This document shows positions 1 through 7,958 of a DNA stretch of 64,000 nt, piece after piece. Position 1 is the stretch's first letter. The number at the start of each line of letters is the position of its first letter. Origin of the DNA: Novosphingobium sp. PhB57 (GTDB taxonomy: Bacteria; Pseudomonadota; Alphaproteobacteria; Sphingomonadales; Sphingomonadaceae); assembly GCF_004342985.1 (NCBI RefSeq), contig NZ_SMBO01000006.1, positions 62,001 through 126,000 of the forward strand. The letters run 5' to 3'. The translations under genes and the position numbers were made by a program. A model generated the notes under the pieces. It saw only the letters and a list, made by a program, of their open reading frames with translations. It was not told where the DNA came from and did no database searches.

Positions 1-8
1 CGAACTTA

Positions 9-36
9 CCTCTCCCGGCCGACATGCCGGGAGAGG
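9..36. terminator. 11-bp stem-loop downstream of the BVMO gene
   Basis: The arms CCTCTCCCGGC (9-19) and GCCGGGAGAGG (26-36) pair perfectly around a 6-base loop. It lies 22 bases beyond the stop of the minus-strand monooxygenase gene, where a terminator would be expected. There is no clean run of U on either side, so it may terminate weakly or only stabilise the 3' end. Whatever lies to the left of the window is unseen. Confidence 0.45.
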
Positions 37-57
37 TTTGGTCCACCGTGTGACGCC

Positions 58-1944
58 TCAGCGCTCTTCCACCAGGCTTTCCGCGGTTGCTCTCGCCTCG
101 TCGGGTGAAGCGTCCTCGAACTTCACGCCAGGATGCCCGTCGCTCTTGCGCCAGTCGCCCAGCATGTCGCGGAAGGCGTCCCAACCGGGCAGATAGCCGC
201 GGAACAGCGCCCACTTCAGTTCCTTGTCGCCCTCGTTATTGAAGTAGCTGGGCGTGCAATCGTTCTGGAAGCCGGACATGTCGACTTCGTTTTCCTTGCA
301 GTGCGCGCAGTAGCCTTCGACGCCTTCCGTGGTGGCGGAAACCGTGCTGGCGCCCCGACGCTTGGTCTCGCCGATCATGAAGGCGATGTGCTCCGCCTGG
401 CGCCCGAACTGCTCGGTGGTGGAGGAGTTCGTCGCGCCCTGGATGTAGCCCATGTAGAACATCGCCGGGAACTCGTCGGTGATCACGCCGTGGAACGTGC
501 TCGCGCCATTGGTCCAGTGGTCGTAGATCGACTTGCCGCCGCGCCCTTCCACGGTGTCGATGCCCCAGCGGCGCTTGAGGTCGCTGGTCACTTCGAAACC
601 GCTGGCGAAGATCACCAGGTCGACTTCATGCTCCACACCGTCGGCCACGAAGCCCTTCTCGGTCATCCGCTCCACGCCCTGCGTCGTCGAAACGTCGATC
701 AGCGTGACGTTGGGCTGGTTGAACGCGGGGTAGTAGTCGTTGTTGGACAGCGGCCGCTTGCACATGAAGCGGAAGTAGGGCTTCAGCTTTTCCGCCGTGG
801 CCTTGTCCTCGACGATCGAATCCACGCGGCGGCGCAGGCGTTCCATCACCTGGAAGTCCACCACTTCGCGGCGGTCCATGAACTCCAGCGGTTCCAGCGC
901 GGGCCAGCCCTCTTCGCCCAGTTCGATGGCAAGGTTGCGGCTGATCTCGGTCCAGATATCGCAGATCAGATCGGGCTCGCCGGGGATGAAGAACTGCTGC
1001 GCGGCGCGGTGGAAATTCGCCATGCGCTCCTGCTGCCAGCCGGGCTGTAGCGAGGCGGCCCATTCGGGATTCGTCGGCGGATTGGGCCGCTCGTCGATGT
1101 TCGAAGGCGTGCGCTGCAGCACGTAGAGGTGCTTGGCATACTTGGCGAGGTGCGGCACCGCCTGGACCGAGGTTGCCCCGGTGCCGATGATGGCGACGCG
1201 CTTGTCGCGCAGCTTTTCCAGTTCCGGCGCGGTCCACGAACCGCCGGTGTAGTCATGCTCCCACCGGCTGGTGTGGAACATCTTGCCCTTGAAATCGTGG
1301 ATGCCGGGGATGCCGGGCAGCTTGGGCATGTTCATCACGCCGCCCGCCATGACCACGAAACGCGCGCGGATGTCGTCGCCGCGATTGGTGGTCACATGCC
1401 AGCGCTTGATGCTTTCGTCCCAGCGGATGCCGGTGACCAGCGTGTGGAACAGCGCCTTGTCGGCCAGGTCGAAGCGCTCGGCCATGTCCTGGCAGTACTG
1501 CTGGATTTCCCAGCCGTCGGAGAACTTCTTGCTGGGCATGAAGCCCGTTTCTTCGAGTAGCGGCAGGTAGCAGTAGGCGTCGTTGTCACATTGCACGCCG
1601 GGATAGCGGTTCCAGTACCAGACGCCGCCGAAACCGCCGGCATGGTCGATGTTGCGAACGTTGGAAACGCCCTGCTTGTGCAGGTGGTAGCCGGCCAGGA
1701 TGCCCGAGAATCCGGCGCCCAGGATGGCAACGTCGATATCCTCCACCAGCGCTTCGCGCTCAGCCACTGGCGTGAACGGATCGTGGGCGTAGTTGTCGGA
1801 AAAGTCGTCGGTCGGCCGCACGTACTGCTCGCCGCCCTCACGGCGCAGGCGCTTGTCACGCTCCTGAAGATACTTGGCCTTGAGCGCCGGGATATCGAGT
1901 TCCTCGGGCGAAGGCACGTCGGACTTGAGGCAGGTCATTTCCAT
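58..1944 (-). CDS. Flavin-containing Baeyer-Villiger monooxygenase
   Basis: A 628-residue FAD- and NADPH-dependent monooxygenase, expected to insert oxygen next to a ketone carbonyl and give an ester or lactone. Two Rossmann dinucleotide motifs are visible, GAGFSG (about 76-81) and GTGATS (about 254-259). The long BVMO fingerprint GGVWYWNRYPGVQCD is at 106-120 and the FKGxxFHTSRW fingerprint at 218-228, which separates it from plain flavin N-oxygenases. Length and motif spacing match the cyclohexanone/phenylacetone monooxygenase group with an extended N-terminus. The ATG is preceded by GAGGA about 10 bases upstream. It follows an SDR gene on the same strand, and the plus-strand neighbours (SMP-30, EthD, MFS, Rieske, VOC) suggest one catabolic module. 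The substrate is unknown; alicyclic, steroid-like or aryl ketones are all possible. Confidence 0.9.
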   Translation of the reverse strand: MEMTCLKSDVPSPEELDIPALKAKYLQERDKRLRREGGEQYVRPTDDFSDNYAHDPFTPVAEREALVEDIDVAILGAGFSGILAGYHLHKQGVSNVRNIDHAGGFGGVWYWNRYPGVQCDNDAYCYLPLLEETGFMPSKKFSDGWEIQQYCQDMAERFDLADKALFHTLVTGIRWDESIKRWHVTTNRGDDIRARFVVMAGGVMNMPKLPGIPGIHDFKGKMFHTSRWEHDYTGGSWTAPELEKLRDKRVAIIGTGATSVQAVPHLAKYAKHLYVLQRTPSNIDERPNPPTNPEWAASLQPGWQQERMANFHRAAQQFFIPGEPDLICDIWTEISRNLAIELGEEGWPALEPLEFMDRREVVDFQVMERLRRRVDSIVEDKATAEKLKPYFRFMCKRPLSNNDYYPAFNQPNVTLIDVSTTQGVERMTEKGFVADGVEHEVDLVIFASGFEVTSDLKRRWGIDTVEGRGGKSIYDHWTNGASTFHGVITDEFPAMFYMGYIQGATNSSTTEQFGRQAEHIAFMIGETKRRGASTVSATTEGVEGYCAHCKENEVDMSGFQNDCTPSYFNNEGDKELKWALFRGYLPGWDAFRDMLGDWRKSDGHPGVKFEDASPDEARATAESLVEER

Positions 1945-2008
1945 CGCGTGGCATCCTCTTCGCGGCGACTCTGCTTAGGCCGCCCTTTGATTCCAGAGTT
2001 GCGAATTG

Positions 2009-2029
2009 CAGTGCTAGTTGTCAACACTG
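2009..2029. promoter_or_regulatory. Candidate promoter/operator upstream of the BVMO gene
   Basis: In the 101-base gap before the monooxygenase, the minus strand carries TTGACA (2024-2019), a consensus -35 hexamer. It sits inside an imperfect inverted repeat, CAGTG (2009-2013) and CACTG (2025-2029). No good -10 is seen at 17 bases. If real, the monooxygenase has its own promoter in addition to read-through from the SDR gene, and the inverted repeat could be an operator. This is inference from one short match. Confidence 0.3.
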
Positions 2030-2045
2030 TTGTTTATTAAGCGTG

Positions 2046-3002
2046 TCAGGCATCCGCACCCGCCGTGGCCATCCTGAACGAATAGCCGATATGATCGACG
2101 TGCCCGTGCAGGCCGAAATCGAGCACTTCGGCCTTGTCATGGAACGCATCCGAAGCCGCGGCGACATCCTCGATCGTCCATTCCGGCAGATAGACTCCGC
2201 GCGTTTCCGCCACGAACATCCGCGCCACGCGGCCCGCCATGGAGGCGAACATTTCGCCGGTGACGGGGCAGCTCTCATGCGCCAGCCAGCCGACCACCGG
2301 GGCGACCAGTTCGGGCTCCATCGGCGGATATTGCGAGATGTCGATGCCTTCGGCCATGCGCGTCACCGCGCCGGGCACGATGACGTTGCACTTCACGTCG
2401 TGCGCCTCACCCTCCAGCGCGGCGATATTGTTCAGGCCCAGCATGGCCGACTTCGACATGCCGTAGTTCACGCAGTTGAGATTGCCGTAGAGCCCGCCGA
2501 CCGAGCTGGTCAGCACGATGCGGCCATATCCCGCGTCGCACATCGGCCCGAATGCGGCCTGCACCACATGGAACGCGCCCAGCAGATGCACGTCGAGCAC
2601 GGAATGGAGGTCGGCACCGGAAAGATCGCGGATCGATCCGTAGCGGACGTTGCCGGCGTTGTGGACAAGCACGTCGATCCGGCCCCATTGGTCGAGCGCG
2701 GCCTGGATGATCGCCTTGCCGCCTTCGGGCGTGCCGACGGAATCGGTGTTGGCGATCGCCTCGCCGCCGGCCGCGACGATCTCGTCGACGACCTGCTGGG
2801 CGACGCTGACGTCCGCGCCCGGCGCATCGAGATCGCCCCGGATCGCGCCGCCGAGATCGTTGACCACCACTTTGGCGCCGCGTTCGGCCAGCAGCAGGGC
2901 ATAAGCCCGTCCCAGTCCGCGGCCGGCCCCGGTAATCACGGCCACCCGGCCGTCAAAGCGCAACGGGGCAAAGCGCAAGGGGGCAAAGCGCATCTCTTCC
3001 AT
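2046..3002 (-). CDS. Short-chain dehydrogenase/reductase
   Basis: A 318-residue NAD(P)-dependent SDR, expected to interconvert an alcohol and a ketone. The cofactor motif TGAGRGLG is at 24-31, the NAG motif at 115-117, the catalytic Ser at about 166-167, and the YxxxK pair at Y180 and K184. The NDLGG sequence after the second strand and the overall length resemble the dehydrogenase unit of D-bifunctional-type or HSD17B4-like enzymes. I chose the ATG at 3002 because GGAGAG lies about 7 bases upstream. The first 18 residues contain a repeated RFAPL encoded by a 15-base tandem repeat. The gene lies just upstream of the BVMO, so it could supply the ketone that the BVMO oxidises. It is divergent from the SMP-30 gene. 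Confidence 0.88.
   Translation of the reverse strand: MEEMRFAPLRFAPLRFDGRVAVITGAGRGLGRAYALLLAERGAKVVVNDLGGAIRGDLDAPGADVSVAQQVVDEIVAAGGEAIANTDSVGTPEGGKAIIQAALDQWGRIDVLVHNAGNVRYGSIRDLSGADLHSVLDVHLLGAFHVVQAAFGPMCDAGYGRIVLTSSVGGLYGNLNCVNYGMSKSAMLGLNNIAALEGEAHDVKCNVIVPGAVTRMAEGIDISQYPPMEPELVAPVVGWLAHESCPVTGEMFASMAGRVARMFVAETRGVYLPEWTIEDVAAASDAFHDKAEVLDFGLHGHVDHIGYSFRMATAGADA
2954..2993. repeat. 15-base tandem repeat in the SDR 5' end
   Basis: CAAAGCGCA recurs at 2954, 2969 and 2984 with a period of exactly 15 bases, separated by near-identical GGGG-containing spacers. On the minus strand the repeat encodes RFAPL-RFAPL-RF near the N-terminus of the SDR. Because the period is a multiple of three, copy-number change by slippage would keep the frame. 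Confidence 0.8.
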
Positions 3003-3047
3003 GGTAAGCTCTCCGGGTTGCCCGTTCTCGGCCGGGCAGTCTCTTTT

Positions 3048-3058
3048 CCGTCTGACGG
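3048..3058. promoter_or_regulatory. Short palindrome in the SDR/SMP-30 divergent region
   Basis: CCGTC-T-GACGG is a perfect 11-base palindrome 46 bases upstream of the SDR start, in the 239-base divergent region. It is a possible operator half, but palindromes this short occur by chance in GC-rich DNA. Confidence 0.2.
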
Positions 3059-3160
3059 TCGAATATGCGCACGGGGCGAGCGGGGGCAATCGAACAAAGC
3101 CCTGCGAACGTCGCCGGGGCGATAGTGCGTCGCGGCAAGGTCTTCGTCCCGGTCCTCACG

Positions 3161-3189
3161 TTGCCTGCCCCCGACACGCTGGATAGGCT
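3161..3189 (+). promoter_or_regulatory. Candidate promoter for the SMP-30 to VOC gene run
   Basis: TTGCCT (3161-3166) and TAGGCT (3184-3189) are separated by 17 bases, 52 bases before the chosen ATG at 3242. Each hexamer matches the sigma-70 consensus moderately. It would drive the plus-strand catabolic genes. No regulator gene for the module is inside the window. Confidence 0.3.
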
Positions 3190-3241
3190 CGGCGGGAAAA
3201 GAACGGCCGCAAGAGCGCCGGACGAGAGGACAATTTCACCG

Positions 3242-4852
3242 ATGCTCGAACCCGCAGGACGTAATCACGGCGTCGTTTCCGCCCGCGCTTCCGAAGGCTG
3301 GATGCTGCACCGGCTGACCCCGCCCACGCGCCTTTACAGCGCCAACGGCCTGCGCACCGGCGCGGACGGGCGCATCTATGTGGCGCAAGTGGGCGGCAGC
3401 CAGATCAGCGCGGTCGATCCCGATACCGGCGCGGTGGAGATCATCAGTCCGATGGGCGGCGCGATCACTGCGCCGGACGATCTGGCCTTTGACGAGGCAG
3501 GCAACCTCTACGCCACCGAGATTACCGAAGGCCGCGTTACCATGCTGCGCCCGGACGGCAGCAGCGAAGTGGTCTGCGGCGACCTGCCGGTGGCCAACCC
3601 GATCACGTATTCGCAAGGCCGCCTGATCGCGGCGGGTTGCCACATGGGGTCGCAGATCCTCGAACTGGACCGCCACGGCGGTGCGCCGCGTGTGATCGCG
3701 GGCGACGTGCCGATGCCGAACGCCTTCGAAGTCGGCCCAGACGGCAAACTCTACATCCCGGTGATGGGCGCCAACGCGATCTGGCGCATCGATCTGGACG
3801 GCAGCGGTGAACCCGAAGTGGTCTGCGGCGACCTTGGCGTGCCGGACTCGGTGAAGTTCGATAGCGAGGGGATGATCGTCTCCACGCAGGTCGCCAGCGG
3901 GCAAGTGCTGCGCATTGATCCGCGCACCGGCGCGAAGACGGTGCTGGCCGACATCGGCGCCGGCCTCGACAACTGCACCTTCGTGGGTGACCGCCTGTTC
4001 ATCTCGCACATCCTCGGTTCGATTCACGAGATCACCACGCCCAAGGCGGCGGGCGGTGTGGTGAAGCCGCTGATCGAGAAGGGCCTGCAATGGCCGCTGG
4101 ACGTCGCCATGGGCGAGGACGGGGTGCTGTGGATCGCCGATGGCGGCTTCGTGTTTTCGCTTCGCGCCGGGGAGGCGGTGAAGCTGGAAGGCATGTTGTT
4201 CAGTCCCAGCTTCCCCGGTTACTCGCGCGGCGTCGCGGCGGCGGGTGCGGGGACGATGATCGTCACGACGGCCAACGGCGAAGTCGCGAAATTCCATCCT
4301 GCCGGGCCTTCCAGTGAGGTGTTGGCGAGCGGCTACGACCAGTTGATGGGCGTGGCGCTGGCTCCCTCCGGTGCGGTGGTCTTCGCGGAATATGGCACCG
4401 GCAAGGTTCACTCGGTGCACAATGGCAAAGTAGAGGAACTGGCCTCCGGGCTGGACCGGCCCAAGGGCGTGGCGGTGGCCGGGGACGGCACCGTCTACGT
4501 GGCCGAAAGCGGCGCGGGCCGGGTGGTGAAGCTGGTCGGCGGGCGTACCGAGACGGTGCTGGACGATCTCGTCCGCCCCGAAGGTCTCGCGATCCGCAAT
4601 GGCACCGTGACCGTGCTCGACGTGAAGCGCCGCGAAGCGATCCAGTGCGACTTGTCCGGCGGCGCGCGCGAAGTGATCGCGGCTGGCCTGCCGGTCGGCG
4701 CGCCCGAGGGCACCGATCCCAAGCCGCTGGGCGGCGTGGGCGACATGTGCGGGCCGATGGGCAACATGACCGGGCTCGACGTGGGGCCGGACGGCACGGT
4801 CTGGATCTGCGGTGACCTGGAAGGCACCGTTCTCGCACTCAGGAAGGCGTAA
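3242..4852 (+). CDS. SMP-30/gluconolactonase-like beta-propeller protein
   Basis: A 536-residue protein made of repeated blade-like segments of the type GPDGxLYIPxxGxNxIxRIDLDG, typical of SMP-30/LRE six-bladed propellers. The repeats span nearly the whole length, roughly twice a normal SMP-30 domain (about 300 residues), so it appears to hold two propellers. Relatives include calcium-dependent lactonases, which would fit hydrolysis of a lactone made by the neighbouring BVMO; that link is inference. The open frame extends upstream to 3065, but the ATG at 3242 follows GAGAGGA and begins the propeller-like part. No signal peptide is seen, so it is probably cytoplasmic. The next gene starts 1 base after its stop. 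Confidence 0.75.
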   Translation: MLEPAGRNHGVVSARASEGWMLHRLTPPTRLYSANGLRTGADGRIYVAQVGGSQISAVDPDTGAVEIISPMGGAITAPDDLAFDEAGNLYATEITEGRVTMLRPDGSSEVVCGDLPVANPITYSQGRLIAAGCHMGSQILELDRHGGAPRVIAGDVPMPNAFEVGPDGKLYIPVMGANAIWRIDLDGSGEPEVVCGDLGVPDSVKFDSEGMIVSTQVASGQVLRIDPRTGAKTVLADIGAGLDNCTFVGDRLFISHILGSIHEITTPKAAGGVVKPLIEKGLQWPLDVAMGEDGVLWIADGGFVFSLRAGEAVKLEGMLFSPSFPGYSRGVAAAGAGTMIVTTANGEVAKFHPAGPSSEVLASGYDQLMGVALAPSGAVVFAEYGTGKVHSVHNGKVEELASGLDRPKGVAVAGDGTVYVAESGAGRVVKLVGGRTETVLDDLVRPEGLAIRNGTVTVLDVKRREAIQCDLSGGAREVIAAGLPVGAPEGTDPKPLGGVGDMCGPMGNMTGLDVGPDGTVWICGDLEGTVLALRKA

Positions 4853-4853
4853 C

Positions 4854-5267
4854 ATGCTCAAGCAGATATGTTTTTTCCGGAAGCGCCCGGATATGACCAT
4901 GGACGAGTTCATGGACTATTACGAGAACCAGCACTCGCAGCTGTCCAAGAAGATGGGCGCGCAGCCGGCGATCCCGGGGGCGGTGCGGTACGTCCGGCGC
5001 TATCTGGTGCCGGAAAAGAACCCGATCACCGGCGAAGTCCACGATCCCGGCTTCGATTGCGTGATGGAAATCTGGTGGAACAGCCGCGCCGACTTCGAAC
5101 GCTCGCAGGCGATCATCAGCGATCCCGCGCGCCTGCCGATGACGCGGGCGGATGAGGAAAAGCTGTTCGCCAGCCACGCCAACCCGGTCTGCACCTGCAT
5201 CGAATACGATTCGCCGATGGGGCCCAATGGCGAAGCGACGCAAGTTGAGCTGCGCTACGGTGACTGA
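4854..5267 (+). CDS. EthD domain-containing protein
   Basis: A 137-residue protein of the EthD / ferredoxin-like (dimeric alpha-beta barrel) type: MLKQICFFRKRPDMTMDEF is the characteristic start, with further matches at YYENQHSQL and the central VRRYLV strand. EthD-family proteins accompany degradation of ethers and aromatic compounds; few have an assigned reaction, though some act as small cyclases or decarboxylases. AGGAAGG lies 6 bases before the ATG, within the end of the SMP-30 gene, so the two are translationally linked. A likely helper or small enzyme of the catabolic module. Confidence 0.82.
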   Translation: MLKQICFFRKRPDMTMDEFMDYYENQHSQLSKKMGAQPAIPGAVRYVRRYLVPEKNPITGEVHDPGFDCVMEIWWNSRADFERSQAIISDPARLPMTRADEEKLFASHANPVCTCIEYDSPMGPNGEATQVELRYGD

Positions 5268-6501
5268 ACTGACGGCCCGGCCAAACGCCCGGGAAGAATG
5301 GCGGCAGTTCGGGCTGGTGCCCGTGGCGGCGGGCCTCGGCTATGCCACCAGCGTGATCCATATCTACGGCATCGGCCCCTATATCGGCCCGGTGGCCGAA
5401 GCCATGGGCTGGAGCCGCACCGAAGTGACCTTCGGCCTCACCATCGCGACTCTCGTACAGGCCATCGGCGGCGTGTTCATCGGCCTTGCGGTCGACCGCT
5501 TCGGCCCGCGCCGGTTCGGGGTGATCGGCATCGTATTGCTGACCTTGGCCTTCGCGCTGCTCGGCACGACCGGGGCCAGCCTGTCGCAATGGTACTTGCT
5601 CTGGGGGCTGATCGCGATGGTTTCGCTGCCGGTGCAGGCCTCGGTCTGGACGAGCGCGGTGGCGTCCCGGTTCGAGCTTTCGCGGGGGATGGCGCTGGCG
5701 GTTACGCTCTGCGGCGCCTCGATCGCGGCGGGGCTGTTCCCGATCATGGGCACCTGGGCGATCAAGACCTTCGGCTGGCGGCTGGCTTTCGCGGTGCACG
5801 GCGGGCTGTGGTTCGTGATCGCGGCGCCGGTGATCTTCCTGTTCTTTCGCGGCGCGCATGACCGGGGTCGGGTGAAAGCGGAAGCCCCGGTGCGGCGCGA
5901 CCTGCCTGGTGTTTCACTGGGGGAAGGGCTGCGCTCCAGCGTCTACCACCGGCTTTTCGCGGCGAGCCTGCTGTTCACTTTCACGATCATCGCCGTGGTC
6001 GTTCACTTCGTCTCGATCCTCGGCGACCGCGGCGCGGATCCGATGACGGCGGCGGCGATCGCCTCGTTCGTCGGTTGGTTCTCGCTCGCCGGGCGGCTGG
6101 GGACGGGCGTGCTGCTGGACCGATTCCCGGCTTCGCTGGTCGGCGCGGCGGTGTTCATGCTGCCGGTGATGGGCTGCCTGCTGCTGCTGGGATCGGGCAC
6201 GTCGCTCGCCGCGCTGGCGCTCGCCTCGGGGCTGATCGGGCTGACCCTTGGGGCGGAGATCGATGTGGTGGTCTACCTGATCACCCGGCATTTCGGCCTC
6301 AGGAACTTCGGCGGGCTCTACGGCGGCGTGCTGGCGGCGCTGTCGATCGGCACGGCGGTCGGCCCGCTGGTCGCCGCGCTGATTCACGACCGGACGGGCA
6401 GCTACGAAATGTTCCTCTATCTGGCGATTGGCACGATGGCGGCCAGCAGCCTCGCGATCGGCTCGCTACCGCGTGGCCGCCTCAAATTTGCGCCGGCGTA
6501 A
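5260..6501 (+). CDS. MFS transporter
   Basis: About 413 residues with twelve predicted hydrophobic segments and the monocarboxylate-porter-like MFS pattern: a first helix region at GLVPVAAGLGYATSV, then GWSRTEVTFGLTIATLVQAIGG, and the A-motif-like loop DRFGPRRF between helices 2 and 3. Likely imports or exports the small organic substrate handled by the surrounding enzymes. The frame is open from 5152. I prefer the GTG at 5260, which overlaps the EthD stop by 8 bases and gives the family's usual length; an ATG at 5227 is the alternative. Ribosome-binding sites are weak for both, which fits coupling to the EthD gene. Confidence 0.82.
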   Translation: MTELTARPNAREEWRQFGLVPVAAGLGYATSVIHIYGIGPYIGPVAEAMGWSRTEVTFGLTIATLVQAIGGVFIGLAVDRFGPRRFGVIGIVLLTLAFALLGTTGASLSQWYLLWGLIAMVSLPVQASVWTSAVASRFELSRGMALAVTLCGASIAAGLFPIMGTWAIKTFGWRLAFAVHGGLWFVIAAPVIFLFFRGAHDRGRVKAEAPVRRDLPGVSLGEGLRSSVYHRLFAASLLFTFTIIAVVVHFVSILGDRGADPMTAAAIASFVGWFSLAGRLGTGVLLDRFPASLVGAAVFMLPVMGCLLLLGSGTSLAALALASGLIGLTLGAEIDVVVYLITRHFGLRNFGGLYGGVLAALSIGTAVGPLVAALIHDRTGSYEMFLYLAIGTMAASSLAIGSLPRGRLKFAPA

Positions 6502-6589
6502 CCGATGTAGCGCCTCAGCGATTGGCCTCGCGTGCGAATAATGGGATAACGGCCGCAAATCGGCGCGATACGAAATTGGGAAGAGAGCA

Positions 6590-7948
6590 ATGGGTGAGCA
6601 GGGCAAGATCGTACAGGCTCCCGAGGATCTGACCGTCCCGGTCCGCGTCCCGGCGGAAGCCTACATCTCCCCGGAATACGCCAAGGCAGAGCGCGACAAG
6701 CTCTGGCGCAAGGTCTGGCTCCAGGCCGGGCGGCTGGAAGACATTCCGGAAGTGGGCGATTTCATCACGTTCGACATCATCGACGATTCGGTGATCGTGG
6801 TCCGCGCCTCCGAAACCGAGATTCACGCTTTCCACAACGTCTGCCCCCATCGCGGCCGCAAGCTGGTCGATACCCCGGCCGGAAAACGCAATGCGCGCGG
6901 CACACGTCGCAGCTTCATCTGCGGCTATCACGGCTGGACCTTCGGACTGGACGGCGCGAACACCTATCTGGAGCATCCGGAGGACTGGCAGGGCCATCTC
7001 TGTGCCGGCAAGGCCGACCTGGGTGTCGTCAAGGTCGATACTTGGGGCGGCTGGATTTGGGTCAATCTGGACCCCGAAGCAATGCCGCTGGCGGACTATC
7101 TGCACCCGGCGGCGGGCATGCTCGATCCCTATGGCCTCCAGAACATGCGCCCGCGCTGGCGCAAGTGGGTGGTGTTCGAATGCAACTGGAAGGTCGCGAT
7201 GGAGGCTTTCTGCGAGACTTACCACGTCTCCACCACGCACCCGGAATTCATGGAATTCGGCCAGTTTCGCGGATGGGCGCGCAACCAGGGTCTCCACTCC
7301 AACATCGGCTACGACGCGCCGAAGGGGCAGGAGGAAGACTCGGGCAAGCTGCGCCTCGGCGCCGGTGAAGACCCGCGCCTGACCACGGCGGACATGCAGA
7401 ACTTCACCTGGGCCAACGCCAATACCAACACGACGATGACACTGGTCGGCGTGGCCAACCGCCTGAAGGACGAACTCCCCGAAGGCACCCCGGCGGCGGA
7501 AGTCTCGGCCTACTGGATCGGCACCGCGCGCAAGGAAGATGCGGAACGCGGCGTGGTCTGGGCGCAAGTCGATCCGCAGCACACCGCGCAGGCGGGCACG
7601 GCCTGGCAGATCTTCCCGAACTTCCAGATCGGCCACGCTGTCAACAACATGCTCTGCTACCAGGCGCGGCCTTACGGCACCGATCCGGACAAGTGCATTT
7701 TCGAAGCCGCCGTCTACGAACTCTGGCCCGAGGGTGAGGCGCCGGAGACGGAGTGGGAATATACCGCCCCCACTGACTGGCCGCCGGTGCTCCAGCAGGA
7801 CTTCGCCAATATGGCCGCCGTCCAGCAGGGCATGAAGAACGTCGGCTTCCGGGGCGCCCAGCCCAATCCCTACATGGAGCGCTCGGTAGCGTCGTTGCAC
7901 ATGAACCTCGCCCGGTTCATGGGCTCGGGCGCGCCCGAAACCTACTGA
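6590..7948 (+). CDS. Rieske non-heme iron oxygenase, alpha subunit
   Basis: A 452-residue ring-hydroxylating oxygenase large subunit. The Rieske [2Fe-2S] ligands are C85, H87, C111 and H114 (CPHRG and CGYHGW). The catalytic domain shows CNWKVAMEAFCETYH (about 198-212) followed by H217, giving the two-histidine iron site with E209 in the bridging position. A DFANMAAVQQGM segment near residue 410 probably supplies the acidic ligand. No beta subunit, ferredoxin or reductase gene lies beside it, so electrons must come from elsewhere or it belongs to the alpha-only class. GGGAAGAGAGCA precedes the ATG. The 88-base gap after the MFS gene holds no feature I can name. Confidence 0.92.
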   Translation: MGEQGKIVQAPEDLTVPVRVPAEAYISPEYAKAERDKLWRKVWLQAGRLEDIPEVGDFITFDIIDDSVIVVRASETEIHAFHNVCPHRGRKLVDTPAGKRNARGTRRSFICGYHGWTFGLDGANTYLEHPEDWQGHLCAGKADLGVVKVDTWGGWIWVNLDPEAMPLADYLHPAAGMLDPYGLQNMRPRWRKWVVFECNWKVAMEAFCETYHVSTTHPEFMEFGQFRGWARNQGLHSNIGYDAPKGQEEDSGKLRLGAGEDPRLTTADMQNFTWANANTNTTMTLVGVANRLKDELPEGTPAAEVSAYWIGTARKEDAERGVVWAQVDPQHTAQAGTAWQIFPNFQIGHAVNNMLCYQARPYGTDPDKCIFEAAVYELWPEGEAPETEWEYTAPTDWPPVLQQDFANMAAVQQGMKNVGFRGAQPNPYMERSVASLHMNLARFMGSGAPETY

Positions 7949-7958
7949 GGTCTCCGCC

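Noticed and set aside
3236..4912. A 558-codon open frame opposite the SMP-30 gene
   Set aside because: It is antisense to a gene with clear repeat motifs; its His/Arg-rich content is what complementing such repeats gives.
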